Shown piece after piece: positions 34,705-41,242 of a stretch of DNA of 41,242 nucleotides (positions are counted from its first letter, which is position 1; each line of letters starts with the position of its first letter). This DNA is from an uncultured Mollicutes bacterium (GTDB taxonomy: Bacteria > Bacillota_I > Bacilli_A > RF39 > UBA660). The position numbers and the translations under genes were made by a program. The stretch is taken from contig CANTCS010000013.1 of NCBI GenBank assembly GCA_947652375.1, positions 1-41,242 on the forward strand. The letters run 5' to 3'. The notes beneath the pieces are model-generated. The model searched no databases and was not told the origin of the DNA. It saw nothing but the letters and a program-made list of their open reading frames with translations.

Positions 34705-34911
34705 CCATATATTTTTACTGAATAAAGTGTTGTTATGCTTGCGAGTGTTTTTAAACAATTTTTGCTTCCACAGTAAGTGTAGATATTATGCTTACTTTTG
34801 TAGTAATGAAAAAGTAAGTCTCTAAAAACCTTACTAGAGCAAATGTATTGGTGTAGTTGTTGCTTGTGCAATAACATTATTATAAAAATAACTAGATAGG
34901 AAAGAGATGTT
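34705..34911. other. non-coding gap before the AraC gene
   Basis: A possible weak terminator, AGTAAG/CTTACT with a short T run, lies at about 34772-34800. Nothing else is recognised; AGGAAAG before 34912 is the ribosome binding site of the AraC-type gene. Confidence 0.3.
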
Positions 34912-35691
34912 ATGTTTTATCCAAAGCAAATTCCATATTTGTTAGATGAAGAATTTAAAGAAAATATAGAATACAAAGAATATGTAATAAAAGAACTTGA
35001 AGATTATTGTATGTGTATTTGGACAATGAAATCAATTAAATCCTATAATAAAATTATAACAAATAATATTTTGCCAGATGCATGTATTGATATTGTTATA
35101 AATTTTGTTGATAAAATGATTTGTTTTGCTGGATTTAGTAAAGAAACTAAAGATTTTAAGTTAAATAAAAATATAGATTATATGGGTCTGAGATTAAAAC
35201 CAGGAATATTTTACTTACTATACAATATAGAGGCATATAAAGTAATGGATAACGAAATACCATTTAATGAAATAGATGAAGAATCAATTATAAACAACAT
35301 ATTAACTTTGAAAAGTACTATTGAAAGAGTTGATTTTTTAAAAAATTATTTGATACAAAAAACAAAGCAACTTAGAGAAAAAATAGTTAATGATTTTGTA
35401 GACAAATTATATAAAAATCCTAAAGAACAAATTGTAACAGAAATAGCTAAAAAAATTGGATATAATGAAAGGCATTTGTATAGGATCTTCAAAACTATTT
35501 ATGGTATATCACCAAAAGTATTATTAAATATTCTTAGATTGCATTTATGTTTAACTTTAATATTAGAAAAAAATATGACTTTGATAGAAATAGCTAATTT
35601 ATGTGGTTTTTATGATCAATCTCATTTAATTAGGGAAATAAAGAAATATACAGGAATTTCACCATTAAAAATAATTAATGATTATAAATAA
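34912..35691 (+). CDS. AraC-family transcriptional regulator
   Basis: 259 residues. The N-terminal part contains LPDACIDIVINF, GFSKETKDF and MGLRLKPGIFYLL, the pattern of the DUF6597-type sensor domain seen in many AraC regulators. The C-terminal 100 residues hold the double helix-turn-helix: VTEIAKKIGYNERHLYRIFK and IEIANLCGFYDQSHLIREIK followed by YTGISPLKI. It binds DNA as a ligand-responsive activator, ligand unknown. The VOC-family gene 64 bases downstream on the same strand is a common partner and its likely target. The pair borders the decayed mobile region and may be cargo. Confidence 0.9.
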   Translation: MFYPKQIPYLLDEEFKENIEYKEYVIKELEDYCMCIWTMKSIKSYNKIITNNILPDACIDIVINFVDKMICFAGFSKETKDFKLNKNIDYMGLRLKPGIFYLLYNIEAYKVMDNEIPFNEIDEESIINNILTLKSTIERVDFLKNYLIQKTKQLREKIVNDFVDKLYKNPKEQIVTEIAKKIGYNERHLYRIFKTIYGISPKVLLNILRLHLCLTLILEKNMTLIEIANLCGFYDQSHLIREIKKYTGISPLKIINDYK

Positions 35692-35755
35692 ATGTCCGTT
35701 TTTTACAATACTAATTTGTTTTTTTTTCTTATAATCAAAATGGAGGTAAAAATAA

Positions 35756-36136
35756 ATGTATGAAACAGTAACAACTAACATTATGGTTAAAAATGTGAAA
35801 GAAACAATAAAATTTTATGAGGAAAAGTTAGGTTTTCAAAAAATATTAAGTGTTCCCGAAAAAGGAGAAAATTTGAATTTTGCTATTTTAAATAAGGATA
35901 AAATAACTGTGATGTTCCAAGAACAAAAGAACTTAATAAGTGAATATCCTTCTTTAAAAAATGATAAAATAGAACCATCATTTACATTATTTATAACTGT
36001 TAATGATGTTTTCCAAGTGTATAATGATTTAAAAGATAAAGTAAAATTTGCTAAAGAACTTCATAAAACATTTTATGGTAAAGATGAATTTGCTTTTTTT
36101 GATAATAATAGCAATATATTAACAATCTCTTGTTAA
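35756..36136 (+). CDS. VOC-family (glyoxalase/bleomycin-resistance-like) protein
   Basis: 126 residues, one vicinal-oxygen-chelate unit made of two beta-alpha-beta-beta-beta modules. Landmarks are TTNIMVKNVKETIKFYEEKL then GFQKILSV, and the second half ends FAFFDNNSNILTISC. Members are metal enzymes or drug-binding proteins, acting as dimers. The usual metal ligands are not all obvious: the first-strand His is replaced by Asn in TTNIMV. So a binding role is as likely as catalysis. GGAGG precedes the ATG. It is co-oriented with and probably controlled by the AraC-type regulator. Confidence 0.85.
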   Translation: MYETVTTNIMVKNVKETIKFYEEKLGFQKILSVPEKGENLNFAILNKDKITVMFQEQKNLISEYPSLKNDKIEPSFTLFITVNDVFQVYNDLKDKVKFAKELHKTFYGKDEFAFFDNNSNILTISC

Positions 36137-36867
36137 TATGAGAAGCTAGACAAAAAAGAGTTTTTTTGGTGTTATGAAGTGAGTTTAAATATAATAAATT
36201 AAATAATACTGAAAATTAAATAAGAAATCTTTTTTGTTTTATAATAACATTTTATAATTTTAGTTTTAAACTTAAAAATAATTATAAAAGTGTTTTTTAA
36301 GATGTAAATAAAATATATTTATATCTTATTTTTTATATTAAATTATTTAGAAGAACTAGTACAATTTTTTTTATTGTTAATTTTGATTAAAATATTTAGG
36401 TAATTAAAACTTATAAAACAAATTTAATAAAATTTTCATAAGATTTAGAAAAATAATAAAAATTTTATATGGAACATTTTTATAATATAATTTTTTTAAG
36501 ATTAATAAAATTATAAATTTTAAAATTAATAATGAGATAAATTTCTATCTAAAGAAATTAAATATTAGTTATAAAGATATAAAAGTTTTATATAATTTTT
36601 TATTATAGTGTGAAGATAGATATTACATTTTATAATAATTTCTTTATATCTATATAGATATAAAAGAATTAATATTTATATAATTATGTAAAGTGATTCT
36701 AAGACAAGATTATAAAAAACTAGCGAACTAGAGTAGAGAATTATTTTTAATTATGAAAAATTAAATCTTTATAAATTTATATTTTATGAAGTGTTTTTTA
36801 ATAAAACTAAAATATTTTTGAATATATTTTTTTTCATAACATAAATATTATTAGGAGGAGAGTTTTA
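36137..36867. other. long AT-rich gap with a 22-bp palindrome
   Basis: About 730 bases with no supportable gene on either strand. A perfect 22-bp palindrome lies at 36643-36664 (half site TTTATATCTAT, its complement following). A near-inverted copy of AAAGATATAAA occurs at about 36575. It may hold the promoter of the hexosaminidase gene, but no clear -35/-10 pair stands out from the AT background. Confidence 0.4.
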
Positions 36868-38205
36868 ATGGGTGATAAAAAGGTTTATTCAATAATTGTT
36901 ATAGCAGGTGTAATATTAATTTCTTTATTTTTAATAATTATGAATAAAAATAAATTAAATGAGTTAGTTGGTAATGTTGTGGAAGTAAATGATCGTTATT
37001 TTGTAGTAGATAGTGAAGATGGTAAGTATAAATTTGCATTTTTAAGTGAACGTGATATAACAGAAAAAAGTAATATTACGATAAAATATAAAGGAAAATT
37101 GAAAGAAGAAGAGATTAATAAAATGAAATCTTATACTTTAACTAAGGAAACTGTGTCGACAATTGATAAATTAGAAAGTGATGGTATTTTTAGTGCTTTT
37201 TATAATATGGCAAAGGAAAAGTTGGATGAAATGTCACTTGATGAAAAAATTGGTCAATTATTATTAGTTAGAGTACCAGATGGAGATGCTGTTGCTGCTG
37301 TTAAAAAGTATCAATTTGGAGGCTATGTTTTATTTGAGAAAGATTTTAGAGGTAAAACAAAGGATGAAGTTAATACTATGATAAAGTCTTATCAAGATGC
37401 TTCAAGTATTCCTATGATTATGGCAACAGATGAAGAGGGTGGAAGAGTTGTTAGAGCTAGTTCTAATCCAAAATTAAGAAATGCTCCTTTTGAATCGAGT
37501 CAAGAATTATATAAAAGAGGTGGATTAGATTTAATTGCAAAAGATACAAAAGATAAAAGTAGATTTTTAAAGGATTTAGGAATAAATGTTAATTTAGCAC
37601 CTGTTGTTGATGTTGTTACTGATTCTACAGCTTATATGTATAAACGTTCGTTAGCGGAAAATACAGATATTACTTCAAATTATGCAGAAGAAGTTATTAA
37701 TGCAAGTAAAACAGAAGATGTTTCTTATGTATTAAAACATTTTCCAGGATATTCTAATAATAGTGATACACATACTGGTACTAGTGTAGATACTAGAACA
37801 CTAGATGAGATTAAGGATAATGACTTACCACCATTTGAAGCAGGAATAAAGGCTATGGCTGAGGCTGTTCTTATAAGTCATAATATTGTTGAAAGTATTG
37901 AAAAAGATACTCCTGCAACTTTGTCAAAAAATGTTCATGAAATGTTACGTCAAGAATTAGGTTTTTCAGGAGTTATTATTACTGATGATTTAGATATGCT
38001 TGCAACAAAAAGTAGTACTGATTTATATATAAATGCTTTAAAAGCAGGAAATGATATGTTAATTGTAACTGATTTTGATGCTGCTTTTGATGAAATAAAA
38101 GCGGCAGTAGATGATAAAACTATTGGTTCGGAAATTGTTGATAAGGCGGCTTTAAGAATTCTTGCATGGAAGTATTACAAGATATTATTCCCTACTAAAA
38201 GCTAA
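36868..38205 (+). CDS. membrane-anchored GH3 beta-N-acetylhexosaminidase (NagZ-like)
   Basis: 445 residues. An N-terminal signal anchor (about 7-24), a small beta domain (about 30-90), then the GH3 barrel. The barrel shows MATDEEGGRVVR, the family motif KHFPGYSNNSDTH (K290, acid/base pair D300-H302) and the nucleophile loop IITDDLDM (D373). It cleaves terminal beta-GlcNAc, as in peptidoglycan turnover, here outside the cell. The loop between KHFPG and the D-x-H pair is one residue shorter than in typical NagZ. GGAGGAG precedes ATG 36868. It is transcribed alone, with a terminator at 38358. Confidence 0.9.
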   Translation: MGDKKVYSIIVIAGVILISLFLIIMNKNKLNELVGNVVEVNDRYFVVDSEDGKYKFAFLSERDITEKSNITIKYKGKLKEEEINKMKSYTLTKETVSTIDKLESDGIFSAFYNMAKEKLDEMSLDEKIGQLLLVRVPDGDAVAAVKKYQFGGYVLFEKDFRGKTKDEVNTMIKSYQDASSIPMIMATDEEGGRVVRASSNPKLRNAPFESSQELYKRGGLDLIAKDTKDKSRFLKDLGINVNLAPVVDVVTDSTAYMYKRSLAENTDITSNYAEEVINASKTEDVSYVLKHFPGYSNNSDTHTGTSVDTRTLDEIKDNDLPPFEAGIKAMAEAVLISHNIVESIEKDTPATLSKNVHEMLRQELGFSGVIITDDLDMLATKSSTDLYINALKAGNDMLIVTDFDAAFDEIKAAVDDKTIGSEIVDKAALRILAWKYYKILFPTKS

Positions 38206-38357
38206 AGATAATTAGTTTAAAAAGACTAATTTCTTTTAAATTTTTAAAAGTTTAGTTTTCGATTAAAAACCTTTATTTTAAAGTATAATAAAAATTAGAA
38301 GTAATTTTACTATTAATTTTCTACTTTAGAAAAGAATTTAGATATGATATTTTAAAG

Positions 38358-38381
38358 AAACGATAGAAAGTCGTTTTTTTA
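38358..38381 (+). terminator. hairpin terminator
   Basis: AAACGA (38358-38363), loop TAGAAAG, TCGTTT (38371-38376), then T residues. About 150 bases after the hexosaminidase stop. Confidence 0.7.
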
Positions 38382-38384
38382 TTA

Positions 38385-38720
38385 TACCTTTAGGGTGTAG
38401 CTTTTCATTAAAAAAACACCTGCTATGTGGTGGATGATTTATAGTAATACAATACAGAGATGTTTTATGGCTAAAAGTTAAAACATCCAAAATATATGTG
38501 TAAGTATTTATACAAAAATTTTTAAAGATTTGTGCAAATTGAAAGCTGTTAAGATAATAGAAGGACATATAATGTTAGACCATATCTATATACTAGTAGA
38601 AATGCTTTCAAGGAGCTTATCAAGTTTTATGTAATATTTAAAAGAAAATTATCATATGTGAATTTAAAATATAAATTTAGTAATTTGTTAGTGGATATCT
38701 TAATTATTGTAAAGGATAAA
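38385..38720 (+). pseudogene. IS200/IS605 TnpA transposase remnant
   Basis: One plus-strand frame reads KIFKDLCKLKAVKIIEGHIM, then LDHIYILVEMLSRSLSSFM, a stop, and YLKENYHM. This matches IS200-type TnpA (IEGHxMPDHxHMLV...SSFMGYLKGK). The HUH metal motif HxH has become HIY, and several stops are present. An imperfect hairpin, AACACCTGCTATGTGGTGG (38416-38434), may be a relic of an element-end hairpin. No TnpB is present. Confidence 0.65.
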
Positions 38721-38783
38721 GGATTTTTATTACAGTAACTAATAATTTAATTAAATGAAATTATTAAATGAGTACAGAATATG

Positions 38784-39083
38784 TTATTCTCTGATATCAT
38801 TTTTAAACCAACTATTTATTATTTCATTTTTTTCTGATGAATTTGAAAATTTATAATAAAATAATGATAACCAATTTTTACATTCTTCTGACAAGTTTTG
38901 CTCGTCTAATTTTTTATTTTTTTGAATATAAAAATTTTTAGTTGAATCTGCTGCTAAATCTGTTAATTTTACCAATAACGTATTTGATAAATTATTAATA
39001 AATGTATTGTCTAAGTACGCTAAAACAGTTAAAATCTCTTTAGCTAAATCATTATCTAAATCTATGATTTCTTTCATTTTCAT
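38784..39083 (-). CDS. small partner protein of the ART-like gene
   Basis: 99 residues, helical, soluble. Segments LVKLTDLAADSTKNFYIQKN, LDEQNLSEECKNWLSLFYYK and SEKNEI resemble a recurring family of short uncharacterised Firmicutes proteins as I remember it; no function is known. The start is ATG 39083 with AAAAAGGAG (39099-39091) in front; a longer version from 39122 would miss that site. It overlaps the end of the upstream ART-like gene by 32 bases, so the two are translationally coupled. An immunity or antitoxin role is possible but only inferred from the arrangement. Confidence 0.55.
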   Translation of the reverse strand: MKMKEIIDLDNDLAKEILTVLAYLDNTFINNLSNTLLVKLTDLAADSTKNFYIQKNKKLDEQNLSEECKNWLSLFYYKFSNSSEKNEIINSWFKNDIRE

Positions 39084-39984
39084 TTTTTTTCTCCTTTTTA
39101 TATCCATTTTTCTTATATCCATTTTTCATTTTTTCTAAAAATTCTTTCATTTTGAAAAGAGAACGTGACATAGTCATTTCTTTTATATCAACAAAAGAAA
39201 ATTTCCAACTATTTTCAGATTTAGACTCATATAACTCAGGAAAAATGAGGAAGTCTTGCCATTCTTCAATATAGTATGCTTTTTTATTAAGATCACTTAT
39301 TCCTAATACTGGTATTTGATAATTTATCATCATCTTTTTAACAAATTCTATTTTATCTACAGGAACACAAATACAACCAATAGATTCTATTGGAAAATGT
39401 TGCATCACTCCTATTTCAGAAAACTCTGAATAAACAGCGGTAATTTTAGCTTTACTCATTTGTTTTTCTGAAACTCCAAGTATAACACTAAAGGATAAGT
39501 CTTCAGCTCCATTTTGTGAAGATAAACGTGAATATTCTTCTGCAGTATCTAAAACATCTGTAAAGCTAATAAATTGTCTATTTATATGAGAGCGAGTCGA
39601 TTTCTCACCAGTTAAAACAGGAATTCCTTCTTTTATTAGAGTTTCATGACTATTTAATCCATACTTTAAAATATTAGGTAATGCATTAGCATTAGTTCCA
39701 TGAAAAATATTAATATTATTTTGTTCAAAAAAAGTGAATGTTTCGGGATTTCTTATACATATACTAGCCATTCCAATACGTCTTGATATTTCAATTAGAG
39801 GATTTTGACGACATTCAAACTTTGATTTAAAAGAATAATCCTTCCTTTTTCCATAATACAAAATTTCTTTTAACTTTTTTAATATTACATCATCTTTGGC
39901 AAGGCTAAAAAAAATCTCACAGACTTTTTTATAATTTCTATATTCCATTAATTCTTCAATTGAATAATTCATATAACACTTCAT
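39052..39984 (-). CDS. ADP-ribosyltransferase-fold protein (H-x-E type), putative
   Basis: 310 residues. The central region has NIFHGTNANALPNILKYGL (H95), TGEKSTRSHINRQFISFTDV (S140) with DTAEEYSRL, and later YSEFSEIGVMQHFPIESIG (E187 or E190). The order His-Gly-Thr, ISF-T-D, E before a P-x-x-x-I strand is that of PARP/DarT/Tpt1-like ADP-ribosyltransferases, which act on protein, RNA or DNA using NAD. The remaining sequence is unfamiliar. No secretion signal or membrane helix is seen. ATG 39984 has AGGAG (39997-39993) eight bases upstream; GTG 39993 overlaps it. The family is inferred by motif; toxin, defence or RNA-repair roles are all possible. Confidence 0.6.
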   Translation of the reverse strand: MKCYMNYSIEELMEYRNYKKVCEIFFSLAKDDVILKKLKEILYYGKRKDYSFKSKFECRQNPLIEISRRIGMASICIRNPETFTFFEQNNINIFHGTNANALPNILKYGLNSHETLIKEGIPVLTGEKSTRSHINRQFISFTDVLDTAEEYSRLSSQNGAEDLSFSVILGVSEKQMSKAKITAVYSEFSEIGVMQHFPIESIGCICVPVDKIEFVKKMMINYQIPVLGISDLNKKAYYIEEWQDFLIFPELYESKSENSWKFSFVDIKEMTMSRSLFKMKEFLEKMKNGYKKNGYKKEKKNENERNHRFR

Positions 39985-40039
39985 TAATATCACTCCTAAA
40001 TAATTATAATAATTTACTTTTAATATTTTTATAAATTAT

Positions 40040-40072
40040 TAGTATTATACTATAATTAATCTGAAAGATAAA
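40040..40072 (-). promoter_or_regulatory. promoter with overlapping palindrome for the ART-like gene pair
   Basis: On the minus strand TTTATC (40072-40067), 17 bases, TATAAT (40049-40044). The 13-base palindrome TAGTATAATACTA (40040-40052) covers the -10, a layout typical of an autoregulator site. Confidence 0.45.
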
Positions 40073-40417
40073 TTAATAAAAATTATTATTATTTAAAATT
40101 CTTTTATTTTACTTTTATAATTTATTAATACAAAGAAATGAACACTTTTCTTAGTTTATTGATTGCACTTTTAAATAAAGATTATAACAACATAAAAAAA
40201 CTATGAAAAATTACTTAAAATATATTATTTTTAGTATAAAATTTATCAAATTAAATAAACTATTAATGATATAATTTAAAAAATCATTATTAGAAATTTG
40301 TTAATAGTTAATGATAAAAATAATGATATAAATAGTTGTAATTAAAGTTTACAGTTATTATTAAATTATATTTGTACTACTGATTGATTTTGTAGAACAA
40401 AAGGAGGAATAATTTAA
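40073..40417. other. AT-rich divergent intergenic region
   Basis: No gene is seen between the ART-like promoter and the Hsp20 gene. No CIRCE element or other heat-shock operator is visible. AAGGAGG (40401-40407) is the strong ribosome binding site of the Hsp20 gene. Confidence 0.4.
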
Positions 40418-40831
40418 ATGATGATGATACCAAGAAGTAATTTTGATTTGTTTGATGATATTTTTGGAGATTCTTTTTTTAAAAAAGAAGATAAAATGAT
40501 GAAAACTGATATTAGAGAAACAAACGATGGATATCTAATTGATGTTGATTTACCGGGATATAATAAGGAAAATATTAGAATTGACGTAACGGATGGATAT
40601 TTAACAATAAATGCTAAAATGAATCAAGAAACTACTGAAGATAAAAATGGTAAATATGTAAGACGTGAAAGATTTTTTGGAGAATGTTCGAGAAGTTTCT
40701 ATGTGGGTGAGGCAGTAGAATCTGAAGATATTAAAGCAGCATTTAAAAATGGTATTTTAAGTTTAGAAATTCCAAAAATTGATGAATCAAAGAAATTACC
40801 TGAAAAGAAATATATTGAGATAAGTGATTAG
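40418..40831 (+). CDS. Hsp20/alpha-crystallin small heat-shock protein
   Basis: 137 residues. The N-terminal arm contains FDLFDDIFGD. The alpha-crystallin domain spans about 27-118, with DIRETNDGYLIDVDLPGYNK, ERFFGECSRSFYVGE and the C-terminal strand GILSLEIPK. The tail KKYIEISD supplies an I-x-I type anchor used for oligomer assembly. It holds unfolding proteins without ATP, in the cytoplasm. The start is ATG 40418, ten bases after AAGGAGG; two more ATGs follow directly. It is a single gene with no chaperone partners nearby. Confidence 0.95.
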   Translation: MMMIPRSNFDLFDDIFGDSFFKKEDKMMKTDIRETNDGYLIDVDLPGYNKENIRIDVTDGYLTINAKMNQETTEDKNGKYVRRERFFGECSRSFYVGEAVESEDIKAAFKNGILSLEIPKIDESKKLPEKKYIEISD

Positions 40832-41242
40832 TTAAAATTGTTTATTTTTTATTAATATTAAAATAATATATAGTTTAGAATTAATAACATTTTTTTCAGT
40901 AAAATCTAAAGAAATATGTGAAAAATGAAAATCAAGAAATATGAAAATAATAATTTACCTTATATAACTTGCGAATTATTTCTATAGACTATTCTTTGTA
41001 TGAAAAAGATAAATATATTATTTCAAGAATTTGCAGGAAAAATTTTTGATATTGCAACTGATTTATAATATTGTTTTTATTATTCAAATAAATCACTCAT
41101 GCAGTCTATTATAAATCAGGTCTTTCTGTTTTTGTTTTTTCTAAATAATTATAAACTATTAAAAATCTATTAATGTCAAAATTTCTTGAAAATGTCAGTA
41201 GAGTAATTTTTAGATAACATCAAAAGGAAGTCCTTTTGATGT
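40832..41242. other. right-edge non-coding region with two inverted repeats
   Basis: No gene seen. CTGATTTATAAT (41058-41069) and ATTATAAATCAG (41108-41119) are perfect 12-bp inverted arms. ACATCAAAAGGA (41217-41228) and TCCTTTTGATGT (41231-41242) form a perfect 12-bp hairpin with a two-base loop at the window end, probably a terminator whose T run lies outside. Confidence 0.5.

Noticed and set aside
34659..34877. Minus-strand 72-codon frame
   Set aside because: Overlaps the ORF6N relic and has no initiation signal.
31560..35000. Direct-repeat attachment sites of the mobile element
   Set aside because: I found no convincing repeated segment by eye on both sides; a self-comparison of the region would be needed.
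38338..38568. Minus-strand frame after the hexosaminidase gene
   Set aside because: It runs antisense to the IS200 TnpA relic, has no family match and no ribosome binding site.
1..41242. Mycoplasma genetic code (UGA as Trp)
   Set aside because: TGA ends well-bounded genes at 3604-3606, 5251-5253 and 23633-23635, and Trp is encoded by TGG throughout.

Overview
The window is very AT-rich bacterial DNA. Genes have Shine-Dalgarno sites of the GGAGG/GGGGG type, TATAAT-like promoters and A/T-rich hairpin terminators. TAA, TAG and TGA all act as stops (for example TGA at 3604-3606 and 23633-23635), so this is not the Mycoplasma code. The best guess is an anaerobic, low-GC gut-type Bacilli/Mycoplasmatota-neighbour lineage. 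The support is pyruvate:flavodoxin oxidoreductase, a SipW-like signal peptidase, PssD/PssE-type glycosyltransferases, prepilin-like proteins and NAGPA-domain proteins. The exact taxon cannot be named from this sequence.

1-31.4 kb: apart from a small hypothetical gene and an IS110 remnant at the left edge, all genes are on the plus strand. First come a UbiB/ABC1 kinase, hypothetical genes, a permuted papain-fold hydrolase, a SipW-like signal peptidase, a membrane protein and a lipoprotein. Then a PlsC-type acyltransferase, a hybrid histidine kinase, an RNA methyltransferase overlapping an RluA pseudouridine synthase, and a membrane-anchored low-complexity protein. From 13.6 to 24.8 kb lies a cell-surface cluster: a GT4 glycosyltransferase, PssD, a PssE-GtrA fusion, a 1160-residue prepilin-like protein with six repeats, two small membrane-anchored proteins, two NAGPA-domain paralogues, a two-helix VirB2/TrbC-like protein and a two-copy-domain membrane protein. 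NifJ, a small membrane protein and RecG follow.

Two candidate small RNAs flank recG on opposite strands. Each has a near-consensus TTGACA-N17 promoter and a hairpin terminator. They share a 9-nt GC-rich perfect complementarity in regions expected to be accessible, and one has a possible pseudoknot.

31.6-34.9 kb is a decayed mobile-element region: integrase catalytic domain without its N-terminus, broken RepA-like ATPase, intact DUF3173-like gene, frameshifted XRE regulator and broken ORF6N antirepressor. Among these sit two intact nucleotide-metabolism genes (deoxyribosyltransferase-like and a HAD 5'-nucleotidase). 34.9-41.2 kb holds an AraC regulator with a VOC protein, a long empty AT-rich gap, a membrane-anchored GH3 hexosaminidase, an IS200 TnpA remnant, a minus-strand ADP-ribosyltransferase-like gene with a small partner, and an Hsp20 chaperone.

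The most interesting items are the complementary small RNA pair around recG, the giant repeat-bearing prepilin in its glycan cluster, and the ART-like gene pair whose promoter overlaps a palindrome.
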